From NCBI GenBank assembly GCA_002359085.1, contig DEQB01000060.1:1-19245 (forward strand): DNA of 19,245 bases, given 5' to 3'. The notes under the pieces are model-generated. The model was not told where the DNA came from and made no database searches. It saw only the letters and a list, made by a program, of their open reading frames with translations. The stretch is from Erysipelothrix sp. UBA3377 (GTDB taxonomy: Bacteria; Bacillota_I; Bacilli_A; Erysipelotrichales; Erysipelotrichaceae). Below, in pieces: positions 1 to 7,490 of this stretch (the first letter of the stretch is position 1; each line of letters opens with the position of its first letter). A program made the position numbers and the translations under genes.

Positions 1-641
1 TTAGCGGCTTGCCATGAGTTTGCGCTCCCACCCACAATTACATTCAACATGGTATTGAGATCAATGCCTTTTGATTTCGCATAACCCAAGGCTTCTGCAG
101 TTCCCGCAAGGGCACCAGCAATGGCTGCTTGGTTGGCAAGTTTTGCATGCTGTCCATTTCCAGCATCTCCCATATAGTTAATGGTTTTACCCATCACTTC
201 TAATAAGGGCTTGATGGTTTCGAAAATCTCTTTATTACCGCCTACCATGATGGAAAGTGTTGCGTTGATTGCGCCCAGATCACCACCTGTTACGGGTGCA
301 TCCAAAACCTCAAAGCCTTTGTCTTGTCCTAAATGATATAGTTTTTTGGCTAAGGTTGGACTGGAAGTGGTCATATCTACTACAATGGTTCCAGGCTTTG
401 CGTGTTTGAAAATTTCAGTAAATGTATCTTCAACATCTTTGGGATATCCAACAATCGTGAAAATCACATCGACATCTTGAACTGCTGCTTCAACAGATTC
501 TACGGCTGTGATCAAGGGTTCTAGTTTTTGAGCCTTGGCGTAGGTTCTATTGTAAGCTTTTACTTCATATCCATTATTTCCAAGGTGACTCGCCATGGGT
601 GCGCCCATCACACCGGTTCCAATCCAAGCTATTTTTTTCAT
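1..641 (-). CDS. NAD(P)-dependent beta-hydroxyacid dehydrogenase (3-hydroxyisobutyrate dehydrogenase family), partial
   Basis: The first 213 residues are present; the C-terminal part lies beyond position 1. The product is a cytosolic oxidoreductase of the 3-hydroxyisobutyrate dehydrogenase / tartronate semialdehyde reductase / succinic semialdehyde reductase family. Seen in the translation: the N-terminal Rossmann motif GTGVMG (residues 8-13), an NRT after the second beta strand (residues 31-33), the substrate-binding DAPVTGG (114-120), and GNGQHAKLANQ (161-171), whose Lys167 is the family's catalytic lysine. An Arg at residue 32 is usual in NADP(H)-preferring members, so NADPH use is inferred. 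The start is ATG at 641 with GAGG about 8 bases upstream on the minus strand. It is transcribed away from rpsO. The exact substrate cannot be told from this half. Confidence 0.88.
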   Translation of the reverse strand, partial: MKKIAWIGTGVMGAPMASHLGNNGYEVKAYNRTYAKAQKLEPLITAVESVEAAVQDVDVIFTIVGYPKDVEDTFTEIFKHAKPGTIVVDMTTSSPTLAKKLYHLGQDKGFEVLDAPVTGGDLGAINATLSIMVGGNKEIFETIKPLLEVMGKTINYMGDAGNGQHAKLANQAAIAGALAGTAEALGYAKSKGIDLNTMLNVIVGGSANSWQAA

Positions 642-665
642 ATTTTCATCCTCATTTCTTGAATC

Positions 666-694
666 ATTATATCAAATTAATAATAGTTTTTCAT
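666..694 (-). promoter_or_regulatory. Probable -10 element for the dehydrogenase gene
   Basis: The minus strand carries a perfect TATAAT at 671-666, about 25 bases ahead of the ATG at 641. The hexamer 17 bases upstream (694-689) reads ATGAAA, a poor -35. This suggests either a weak promoter or one helped by an activator. An inverted repeat at 690-704 overlaps the -35 position. Confidence 0.5.
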
Positions 695-704
695 CTTCGA
701 TGAA
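690..704. repeat. Inverted repeat TTCATC-3-GATGAA
   Basis: Perfect 6-base arms (690-695 and 699-704) separated by TTC, placed over the -35 region of the leftward dehydrogenase promoter. It could be a repressor operator or a chance palindrome; no U-tract follows, so it is not a terminator. Confidence 0.35.
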
Positions 705-728
705 GGTCCTAATCGTTTATAGTGTATT

Positions 729-754
729 AAATAAGATTTAAAGGTGTCTTATTT
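729..754. repeat. Inverted repeat AAATAAGA-10-TCTTATTT
   Basis: Perfect 8-base arms at 729-736 and 747-754 around a 10-base centre, lying between the two divergent promoters. It is AT-rich and ends in only four T residues, so it is unlikely to terminate transcription. Its position suits a regulator-binding site that could act on either divergent gene. No known operator is recognised. Confidence 0.35.
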
Positions 755-787
755 TGATCAAGTACTGCAAAATACAGTCGATAAGTA

Positions 788-816
788 TTGATGTTTGGTT
801 TTCGCTGTGATAATAT
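788..816 (+). promoter_or_regulatory. Probable rpsO promoter
   Basis: TTGATG at 788-793 matches four of six -35 bases. Downstream there is either GATAAT at 809-814 preceded by TG (extended -10, 15-base spacer) or TAATAT at 811-816 (17-base spacer). Either choice puts the transcript start near 820-823 and gives an rpsO leader of about 80 bases. Confidence 0.5.
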
Positions 817-830
817 ATAGAAGCTTTATA

Positions 831-900
831 ACTAGGGGGTACGTACCTCAGACGGCTTACTTGGTTATGAATGACACTATAGAAAGGTGAGGAACAGAAA
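831..900 (+). promoter_or_regulatory. Structured rpsO leader, candidate S15 autoregulatory element
   Basis: Two exclusive pairings share the same bases. CCUCA at 846-850 can pair with UGAGG at 888-892, which is the rpsO Shine-Dalgarno, closing a domain of about 37 bases. Alternatively, bases 836-840 (GGGGU) can pair with 845-849 (ACCUC, one G-U) around an ACGU loop, freeing the Shine-Dalgarno. Leaders that bind S15 and repress its translation are known from several bacteria with unrelated structures. Regulation here is inferred from the pairing alone; I do not recognise a described S15 leader class. Confidence 0.4.
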
Positions 901-1173
901 ATGTCAATGTTAAGTAAAGAAGAAAGACAAGCAATCATGAAAGATTATGCTCGTACAGAGAATGATACGGGTTCAGTGGAAGTTCAAGTAGCTGTATTAA
1001 CGGAAGAAATCAACCGTTTAACAGTTCATATGAAAGAACACAAGAAAGATTATCATTCAAATCGTGGTTTGCTTAAAAAAGTTGGACGTCGTCGTAACTT
1101 ATTAACATATCTACGTAATGAAGATGTTAGTCGTTATCGTGAATTAATTACACGTTTAGGTTTAAGAAAATAA
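901..1173 (+). CDS. rpsO: Small ribosomal subunit protein uS15
   Basis: A 90-residue protein of the usual S15 length. It binds 16S rRNA in the central domain early in 30S assembly. The family signature is clear: LSKEERQAIMKDYARTENDTGSVEVQVAVLTEEI, then the HxxxHKKDYHSNRGLL helix (around residues 43-60) and the basic GRRRNLLTYLRNEDVSRY stretch, with the R-L-G-L-R end. The ATG follows AGGTGAGG (885-892) at 8 bases. It has its own promoter and leader, and a strong terminator follows the stop within 25 bases, so the exporter genes downstream probably depend on read-through. In B. subtilis rpsO is next to pnp; here two ABC genes lie between them. Confidence 0.98.
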   Translation: MSMLSKEERQAIMKDYARTENDTGSVEVQVAVLTEEINRLTVHMKEHKKDYHSNRGLLKKVGRRRNLLTYLRNEDVSRYRELITRLGLRK

Positions 1174-1174
1174 G

Positions 1175-1196
1175 AGAGCAGAAATGCTCTTTTTTT
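1175..1196 (+). terminator. Intrinsic terminator after rpsO
   Basis: Stem AGAGCA (1175-1180) with TGCTCT (1185-1190), a GAAA tetraloop, then six further T residues. It directly follows the rpsO stop codon. The stem is only 6 bp, so partial read-through into the ABC genes is plausible; only 13 bases separate it from the next ATG, with no room for a promoter. Confidence 0.85.
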
Positions 1197-1209
1197 AAAG
1201 GGAAAAGCT

Positions 1210-2973
1210 ATGAAGAAAATCGTAAAAAGGATTGGCTGGTTTATTAAAGAAGAGAGATTCTCCTATGCAATGGGAATCGCTGCTTTGGGATTAATCGCTA
1301 TATTAAATTTAATACCACCTAAAATAATTGGAAATGTAATTGACAGTATTGTTGAAAATACACTGACATCAGAAGCGTTGTTGCTATATTTGTTGGTGTT
1401 TTTAGCGATTGGTGTGGTCGTGTATTTCCTTAGATATGCATGGCGTATGTTTATTTTTGGAACATCATATCGTCTTGAAAGAAAAATGAGAATGTCATTG
1501 TTTAAACATTTTACGAGAATGTCACCAAGTTTCTATCAAAAATATAGAACTGGGGATCTCATGGCCCATGCGACAAACGATATCCGTGCGATACAAAGAG
1601 TCGCTGGTGGCGGTGTTTTACAGTTTGCGGATTCCATATTAACGGGTGTTTCTGTTTTAATCGCCATGTTTTTGAGTGTGGATTGGAAATTAACGCTATT
1701 GGCACTGATTCCAATGCCATTCATGATTATCGGCGCACAAAAATTAAGTAAAAAATTACATGAAGCCTTCTTTGATGCTCAAGCTTCATTTTCAGATATG
1801 AATAACCGTGTTCATGAAAGTATCTCAGGCATTAAAGTAATGAAGGCCTTTGGTCAAGAAAAATCGGACATCAATCGATTTGGTGAAGTGACAGATGATG
1901 TATACAATCGATACTATCGCGTGTCATTGATTGATGTTTTATTTGAACCCTTATTTACAATTGTGATTATGTCGAGTTATGTCATCATTCTTTGGTTTGG
2001 GATTCGTTTGATTCAACAAGGTGATATTACAACGGGACGTTTGAGTACATTTATTTCTTATGTGCATCAATTAATGTGGCCCATGATGGCGATTGGATTC
2101 TTAATGAATACCATAGAACGTGGCAACGCTTCTTTTGATCGTATTGAAAAGATTATGAATGAAGAAGAATCGGTCTTGAATCATAATAAAAATGAATACC
2201 AAATTCCACATGGTGATTTGTGTTTCAATTTAGAACATTTTAAGTATCCAAATGATGAACACCCAGTATTAAAAGATATTCAGTTCACCTTAAAACAAGG
2301 TCAAACGCTGGGTATTGTGGGTAAAACAGGCAGTGGTAAGAGTACACTTATTAAACTACTTCTAAGAGAATATGATGGCTATCAAGGGTATATTGAATTG
2401 GATGGTGTCAACATAAAGGAATATAACCTCCACGCATTAAGAGATGCGGTCGGATATGTGCCGCAAGACAACTTTTTATTTTCAATGAGTATTGAAGATA
2501 ATATTCGTTTTGGAAATCCAGAGACTACCCATGAAGAGGTGATTGAAGCCGCAAAAATTGCGGATGTTCACGATGATATTGTTGATTTCGAATTTGGTTA
2601 TGAAACGCTTATGGGCGAAAAGGGAATTTCTCTATCCGGTGGGCAGAGACAACGTGTTTCAATTGCCCGTGCCTTGGTCTTAAAACCCAATATTTTAATT
2701 TTGGATGATTCATTGAGTGCGGTTGATGCGAAAACTGAAGAGAAAATTCTATCAGGACTTAAATACAGCCGTCAAAATGAAACAACCATTATTTCAGCCC
2801 ATAGATTGAGTGCGTTGAAACATGCGGATCTCATCTTGGTTTTAGATGAAGGTCAAATTATTGAGCGTGGAACCCATGCATCACTCATGGAAGCACAAGG
2901 GTGGTATGCGAAAATATTCAAACAACAAGAATATGAAAGAGAGGAACATCAAGATGGAAGTATTGACAACTAA
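1210..2973 (+). CDS. Heterodimeric ABC multidrug-type exporter, subunit with degenerate Walker B (YheI/BmrC-like)
   Basis: A 587-residue half-transporter: six-helix membrane domain (about residues 15-310) fused to an ATPase domain. Seen motifs are Walker A GKTGSGKST (371-379), Q-loop region YVPQDN, signature LSGGQ (475-479), Walker B ILILDD with Asp500 where the catalytic Glu normally sits, D-loop SAVD, and H-loop His531. An Asp at this position with a canonical signature is the pattern of the degenerate-site subunit of heterodimeric exporters (BmrC/BmrD, LmrCD, TM287/288). The partner is encoded immediately downstream and overlaps by 20 bases. It likely acts in the cytoplasmic membrane; substrates (drugs, lipids or peptides) cannot be inferred. 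The start has only a modest AAAGGG 7 bases upstream. Confidence 0.92.
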   Translation: MKKIVKRIGWFIKEERFSYAMGIAALGLIAILNLIPPKIIGNVIDSIVENTLTSEALLLYLLVFLAIGVVVYFLRYAWRMFIFGTSYRLERKMRMSLFKHFTRMSPSFYQKYRTGDLMAHATNDIRAIQRVAGGGVLQFADSILTGVSVLIAMFLSVDWKLTLLALIPMPFMIIGAQKLSKKLHEAFFDAQASFSDMNNRVHESISGIKVMKAFGQEKSDINRFGEVTDDVYNRYYRVSLIDVLFEPLFTIVIMSSYVIILWFGIRLIQQGDITTGRLSTFISYVHQLMWPMMAIGFLMNTIERGNASFDRIEKIMNEEESVLNHNKNEYQIPHGDLCFNLEHFKYPNDEHPVLKDIQFTLKQGQTLGIVGKTGSGKSTLIKLLLREYDGYQGYIELDGVNIKEYNLHALRDAVGYVPQDNFLFSMSIEDNIRFGNPETTHEEVIEAAKIADVHDDIVDFEFGYETLMGEKGISLSGGQRQRVSIARALVLKPNILILDDSLSAVDAKTEEKILSGLKYSRQNETTIISAHRLSALKHADLILVLDEGQIIERGTHASLMEAQGWYAKIFKQQEYEREEHQDGSIDN

Positions 2974-4720
2974 ACAACAACTCCAAGTTTTCAAACGCTT
3001 GATGAATTATCTCAAGAGATATTCTAAGTTAATTGTGCTTGCGTTCATTTTGGTTATTTTTTCAGTCATGACGGATTTGATGGGGCCATTAATTCAAAGA
3101 AATATCATCGACAACTATGTCGTCGTTGAAAACTTCGATATGGTCCAAATAGGAAGACTCATTGCGATGTACGTGCTGTTTTCAATTATATATTCAATCA
3201 TTAAGTACTACAGTACACTGTTATTTCATAAAATTGGATATATGATAACCAAAGATATCAGGATGGATGTGTTTTCTAAATTACAAGGATTGGGTATGCG
3301 TTACTTTGATCAAACGCCTGTAGGTAGTATTGTGAGTCGAGTGACCAACGATACCCAAGCCATTCAGGAAATGTTTATTGATGTTATTTCCGTTATTTTA
3401 ACCAATGTGATTGTGATCATTGGGATTGTATTTGTGATGTATCGTATGAATCCGTTTTTGGCTTCAGTCATGGTCTTATTTATTCCCATTGCGATATTCT
3501 TTGTGTGGTTATATCAAAAGTACAGTACAAAGTGGTACCAACTTGCGCGTGAAAAAAATAGTCAAATAAATACACGATTATCAGAGAGTATTTCCGGTAT
3601 GAAGATTATTCAAGAGTTTAATCAACAAAAACGGATGATCAAAGAATTCTCGGATTTAAATGATGAATACTATGAAGCGTCCATTATGAATATGAAAATT
3701 GATGCTTTACTTTTATCTCCCGTTATTCACATCCTCACAACCATTGCACTCGCAATACTGTTGGGGTATTTGGGATTGGTAAGCTTTAAGGGTCAAGTCA
3801 TTGTTGGAACAGCGATGGCATTTGTGGAACTGATTTATCGATTATTTGATCCTTTATTTCAAATTATGGATCGTTTATCAATTTACCAACAGGCGCTTGT
3901 TTCAAGTGAACGGGTGTTTAAAGTCATGGATCATTCAGAAGTGACCCCACAACAAAACTCAGAAGCGAACGCAACTTTAAAAGCGGGTAAAATAGAATTT
4001 AAAAATGTGACGTTCTCATATGATGGACGTAATAATGTACTAAAAAACATTTCATTTACCGTAAATCCAGGTGAGACCATTGCGCTTGTGGGGCATACCG
4101 GTAGTGGTAAGAGTTCCATCATCAATGTCATGATGCGCTTCTATGAGTTTTATGAAGGGGATATCTTAATTGATGATGTTTCAATTCGTGACTATCCGAT
4201 TGAAGCATTGAGAAAAAAGATGGCCTTGGTACTTCAGGAACCGTTTATATTCCATGGGAACATCAATGAAAACATTCGTTTATTGAATGATTCAATCAGT
4301 GATGAAGCGATCATTGAAGCCTGTAAATTGGTTCAAGCTGATACCTTTATCAATGAATTGGATGAAGGATACAACAGTCATGTGATCGAAGGTGGGGCTG
4401 CTTTCTCAACGGGTCAGAAACAGTTGCTATCCTTTGCGCGTGCAATTGTGAATGATCCCAAAGTTTTAATTTTGGATGAAGCGACGGCTAACATCGATAC
4501 GGAAACTGAAGGACTCATTCAAGAGGGGCTTCGAAGAATTCGTGAAGGGCGTACGACCATCATGATTGCGCATCGATTGAGCACCATTAAAGATGCTCAC
4601 CAAATTTTAGTTTTAGAAGATGGCTTTATTAAGGAAGCGGGTAACCATGATTCCTTGATGAAAGAAAAAGGTTTATATTATGGCATGGTTGAACTTCAAA
4701 ACAGTGCCATGGATCAATGA
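2954..4720 (+). CDS. Heterodimeric ABC multidrug-type exporter, partner subunit with canonical Walker B (YheH/BmrD-like)
   Basis: A 588-residue half-transporter partnering the upstream gene. The start is taken at ATG 2954 (MEVLTTKQQ), with AGAGAGG about 10 bases upstream, rather than an in-frame ATG at 2846 that would lie deep in the upstream gene and lacks a ribosome site. Motifs: six-helix membrane domain, Walker A GHTGSGKSS (380-388), an altered signature FSTGQ (484-488), Walker B ILDE with catalytic Glu509, D-loop ANID, His540. The altered signature complements the Asp500 of the first subunit: together they make one degenerate ATP site, while Glu509 plus the partner's LSGGQ make the competent site. 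The 20-base overlap suggests translational coupling and 1:1 synthesis. Confidence 0.92.
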   Translation: MEVLTTKQQLQVFKRLMNYLKRYSKLIVLAFILVIFSVMTDLMGPLIQRNIIDNYVVVENFDMVQIGRLIAMYVLFSIIYSIIKYYSTLLFHKIGYMITKDIRMDVFSKLQGLGMRYFDQTPVGSIVSRVTNDTQAIQEMFIDVISVILTNVIVIIGIVFVMYRMNPFLASVMVLFIPIAIFFVWLYQKYSTKWYQLAREKNSQINTRLSESISGMKIIQEFNQQKRMIKEFSDLNDEYYEASIMNMKIDALLLSPVIHILTTIALAILLGYLGLVSFKGQVIVGTAMAFVELIYRLFDPLFQIMDRLSIYQQALVSSERVFKVMDHSEVTPQQNSEANATLKAGKIEFKNVTFSYDGRNNVLKNISFTVNPGETIALVGHTGSGKSSIINVMMRFYEFYEGDILIDDVSIRDYPIEALRKKMALVLQEPFIFHGNINENIRLLNDSISDEAIIEACKLVQADTFINELDEGYNSHVIEGGAAFSTGQKQLLSFARAIVNDPKVLILDEATANIDTETEGLIQEGLRRIREGRTTIMIAHRLSTIKDAHQILVLEDGFIKEAGNHDSLMKEKGLYYGMVELQNSAMDQ

Positions 4721-4729
4721 TTTCTAAGC

Positions 4730-4757
4730 AGGTTTACCCCTTTGGGTAAGCCTTTTT
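4730..4757 (+). terminator. Intrinsic terminator after the ABC exporter genes
   Basis: A 10-bp stem (4730-4739 with 4744-4753, one G-U pair) capped by CTTT and followed by a run of T through 4757. It separates the exporter unit from pnp. Confidence 0.88.
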
Positions 4758-4776
4758 ACTTAAATTGAATAAATAA

Positions 4777-4805
4777 GTGTAAAGTAATATAAATTATGGT
4801 AAAAT
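4777..4805 (+). promoter_or_regulatory. Probable pnp promoter (extended -10)
   Basis: TGG-TAAAAT (4797-4805) fits an extended -10 element; the -35 position 17 bases upstream (4777-4782, GTGTAA) is weak. It lies just past the exporter terminator. Transcription would begin near 4812, after the upstream in-frame ATG at 4804, which supports using ATG 4831 for pnp. Confidence 0.5.
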
Positions 4806-4830
4806 GTTACTTGATAACAGAGGTGAAAAG

Positions 4831-6960
4831 ATGAGTAAAAAAGTTTATAATTTGGATTTTTTGGGAAAAAATCTAACAGTCGAAACGGGTGAAATTGCAA
4901 AACAGGCTGGCGGGTCTGTTTTAGTACGTTATGAAGACACAGTGGTCTTGTCTACTGCTACAGGAAGTAAGAAAGCAAAAGACTTAGACTTCTTTCCTTT
5001 AACCGTTGGTTTTGAGGAAAAACTATATTCAGTGGGTAAAATTCCGGGAGGATTTTTACGTCGTGAAGGCCGTCCAAGTGAACACGCAACACTGACAGCG
5101 AGATTGATTGACAGAACCATTCGTCCATTATTTGCGGATGGATTTAGAAATGAAGTACAAGTTGTGAATACTGTACTATCAGTTGACCATGATTATCCTG
5201 TGGATATGGTCGGAATGTTTGGTTCATCCTTGGCTTTAATGGTTTCTGATGTACCTTTCAATGGCCCTATTGCTGGGGTTATTGTGGGACTTATTGATGG
5301 AGAACTTGTGATTAACCCAAGCTCTGAAGAACTTGAAAGAACACAAATGCACTTAATTGTTGCGGGTACCAAAGATGCAATCAACATGGTTGAAGCAGGT
5401 GCTGATGAAGTCAGTGAAGAAAAATTCTTAGAAGCGATGATGTTTGGTCATGAGTACATTAAAGTATTGTGTGAATTCCAAGAGCAAATTGCTGCTGATG
5501 CTGGAAAAGATAAAGTTGAAGTCACATTGTATACTGTTCCTGAAGAAATTCTAAATGAAGTTACCGAATTGGTTGCAGCTGACTTACGTAAAGCCGTCGC
5601 AATTGAAGGTAAATTGGAGCGTTATAACACAATTGATGAACTTGAAGCAAAAGCAATCGAACATTTCGAAGCGAAAACATATGAAAGTGAATCAGACGAA
5701 AGAAAAACATTGAAGTTTGTTCGTGAAGTTACAGGTGATATTGTAGCTGACGAAGTACGTCGTTTGATTTCAGTTGAAAAAATTAGACCTGACGGTAGAC
5801 GTGCTGATGAAGTAAGACATTTGGATGCACAAATTGATTTATTACCAAGAGTACACGGTAGTGCACTGTTTACACGTGGTGAAACACAAGTACTATCAGT
5901 TGCAACTTTGGGTGCCAAAGCAGATACACAAATCATTGATGATTTATCAGAGGTTGAGTACAAACGTTTTATGCACCACTACAATTTCCCACCATACAGT
6001 GTAGGGGAAACAGGTAGAATGGGTTCTCCAGGGCGTCGTGAAATTGGTCACGGGGCATTGGGTGAACGTGCATTGAGTTATGTATTACCTTCAATTGACG
6101 ATTTCCCATACGCAATTCGTTTGGTAGCGGAAGTTACAGAATCTAACGGTTCTTCTTCACAAGCAAGTATTTGTGCAGGGTCCATGGCTTTAATGGCTGC
6201 TGGTGTTCCAATTAAGGCGCCGGTCAGTGGTATCGCAATGGGATTGGTTCAATACGGTGATGATTATACAGTGCTTACAGATATTCAAGGTATGGAAGAC
6301 CATTTCGGAGATATGGACTTTAAAGTAGCGGGAACTAAAAATGGTATTACGGCACTTCAAATGGATATTAAAATTGAAGGATTGACGGAAGAAATTCTAC
6401 GTGAATCACTGGAACAAGCGAAAAAAGGTCGTGAAGAAATCATGGAAACCATGGTAGGCACGATTGCAGAATCCAGACCACAAGTTGGTAAGTATGCACC
6501 GAAACTTGCACAACTTCGTATTGATGTTGACAAGATTCGTGACGTTATTGGTTCAGGTGGTAAAATTATCAACCAAATCATTGAAGAAAGTGGCGATGTT
6601 AAGATCGACATTGAAGACGATGGTCGCGTTGTTATCTATCACTATGATCAAGCAATGATTGATAAAGCAAGAGGCATGATTGAGGCAATTATTAGAGAAG
6701 CTAAAGTTGGCGAAATCTATGATGCTAAAGTTATGCGTATTGAAAAATATGGTGCATTTGTGGAATTGTTTAAGGGAACAGATGGTTTACTCCATATTTC
6801 CAAACTGGATCACAAGCGCATTGATAAAGTTGAGGATGTTCTAAAATTAGGTGATATCGTTAAAGTTAAAGTAACTGAAGTCGATGAAAAGGGTCGTGTA
6901 AACGTATCTCGTAAAGCACTGATTGAACGTCCTGAACAAGAAGAAAAAAATGAAGCTTAG
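4831..6960 (+). CDS. pnp: Polyribonucleotide nucleotidyltransferase (PNPase)
   Basis: A 709-residue 3'-to-5' phosphorolytic exoribonuclease, trimeric, acting in mRNA decay and RNA quality control. Domains in order: RNase PH-like 1 (about 5-230, with GGFLRREGRPSEHATLTARLIDR), helical linker (about 240-320), RNase PH-like 2 (about 325-550, with GETGRMGSPGRREIGHGALGERAL and the catalytic-region GDMDFKVAGT), KH (about 555-615, GSGGK after Asp571-Val-Ile), and S1 (about 625-697, IEKYGAFVELF...GLLHISKL). Full length with all motifs. ATG 4831 follows AGAGGTG at good spacing; the ATG at 4804 overlaps the -10 and is rejected. The 3' end overlaps the next gene by 11 bases. Confidence 0.97.
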   Translation: MSKKVYNLDFLGKNLTVETGEIAKQAGGSVLVRYEDTVVLSTATGSKKAKDLDFFPLTVGFEEKLYSVGKIPGGFLRREGRPSEHATLTARLIDRTIRPLFADGFRNEVQVVNTVLSVDHDYPVDMVGMFGSSLALMVSDVPFNGPIAGVIVGLIDGELVINPSSEELERTQMHLIVAGTKDAINMVEAGADEVSEEKFLEAMMFGHEYIKVLCEFQEQIAADAGKDKVEVTLYTVPEEILNEVTELVAADLRKAVAIEGKLERYNTIDELEAKAIEHFEAKTYESESDERKTLKFVREVTGDIVADEVRRLISVEKIRPDGRRADEVRHLDAQIDLLPRVHGSALFTRGETQVLSVATLGAKADTQIIDDLSEVEYKRFMHHYNFPPYSVGETGRMGSPGRREIGHGALGERALSYVLPSIDDFPYAIRLVAEVTESNGSSSQASICAGSMALMAAGVPIKAPVSGIAMGLVQYGDDYTVLTDIQGMEDHFGDMDFKVAGTKNGITALQMDIKIEGLTEEILRESLEQAKKGREEIMETMVGTIAESRPQVGKYAPKLAQLRIDVDKIRDVIGSGGKIINQIIEESGDVKIDIEDDGRVVIYHYDQAMIDKARGMIEAIIREAKVGEIYDAKVMRIEKYGAFVELFKGTDGLLHISKLDHKRIDKVEDVLKLGDIVKVKVTEVDEKGRVNVSRKALIERPEQEEKNEA

Positions 6961-7459
6961 TTATAATTTTACTGAACAAGATTACATTGAGTTCACGATA
7001 TACCACCACCAATCCAGTGACAGTTATCAGAAACAAAGTATCGTTTTAAGGTATTTGGTACCATTGATTTTTGTGCCTGTTATTATTGGGTTTGGCACCA
7101 TTGTTTTTAAACAAAACATTGGATATTGGATTGTTGTGTCGTTGATATTTTATCTGTATTGGTCGATTCCGTTCAATCGACGACACCGTAAGTTAATGGT
7201 GAAGGAAATTGAGGCTAATTTGAAACGATCAGACAATAAAAATCTTTTCGGTGAAAAAGAAGTTGAGATTACGAATGATTCCGTGATCACAACTGACTTA
7301 ATGGGTAATAAAGAATATCTTCTAAAGACAGGTATACAAAACATCGTTGTTCATAAGGATTCGATTTATATATACATAAGCAGTGTTCAAGCAATCGTGA
7401 TTGTATTGCGTGATACTGGAATGCATGCTGATGAAGTTTTGGAAGCATTACAAGCATAA
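6950..7459 (+). CDS. YcxB-like small membrane protein
   Basis: A 169-residue protein with two adjacent hydrophobic segments (about residues 27-47 and 51-70) followed by a charged, beta-rich cytoplasmic domain ending in VHKDSIYIYISSVQAIVIVLRD. The layout (YNFTEQDYIEFTIYHH start, paired helices, then an E-V-x-I-x-N-D-x-x-I-T-T and IYIYIS-xxQAIVI pattern) resembles the YcxB-like family, whose function is unknown. The start is taken at ATG 6950, inside the last codons of pnp; an in-frame ATG at 6923 would add nine lysine-rich residues. The ribosome site (AAGAAG) is weak, so translation probably relies on ribosomes finishing pnp. A terminator follows at once. Confidence 0.72.
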   Translation: MKLSYNFTEQDYIEFTIYHHQSSDSYQKQSIVLRYLVPLIFVPVIIGFGTIVFKQNIGYWIVVSLIFYLYWSIPFNRRHRKLMVKEIEANLKRSDNKNLFGEKEVEITNDSVITTDLMGNKEYLLKTGIQNIVVHKDSIYIYISSVQAIVIVLRDTGMHADEVLEALQA

Positions 7460-7460
7460 A

Positions 7461-7488
7461 AAAAGGTCAACCTTCAGGTTGGCCTTTT
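7461..7488. terminator. Bidirectional terminator between convergent units
   Basis: A 12-bp stem, A4-GGTCAACC (7461-7472) with GGTTGGCC-T4 (7477-7488) around TTCA, with one G-U pair. T-rich tails exist in both directions, since the stop codon of the plus-strand gene is followed by a run of A. It serves pnp/ycxB-like rightward and the HIT gene leftward, whose stop lies 2 bases beyond. Confidence 0.88.
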
Positions 7489-7490
7489 GT

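Noticed and set aside
729..754. AAATAAGA inverted repeat as a terminator for the leftward or rightward gene
   Set aside because: The genes here are divergent, so nothing needs terminating, and the stem is entirely AT-rich apart from one pair, with no usable U-tract.
738..938. 66-codon minus-strand frame across the rpsO leader
   Set aside because: It overlaps the rpsO promoter and start region, has no ribosome binding site, and shows no recognisable protein features.
2846..2953. Upstream ATG that would extend the second ABC subunit by 36 residues
   Set aside because: It lies deep inside the first subunit gene, has no ribosome site, and the extra residues do not match the family's N-terminus; ATG 2954 has AGAGAGG.
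5622..5963. 113-codon open frame on the minus strand inside pnp
   Set aside because: A serine-rich antisense artefact of a conserved gene; no start signals.
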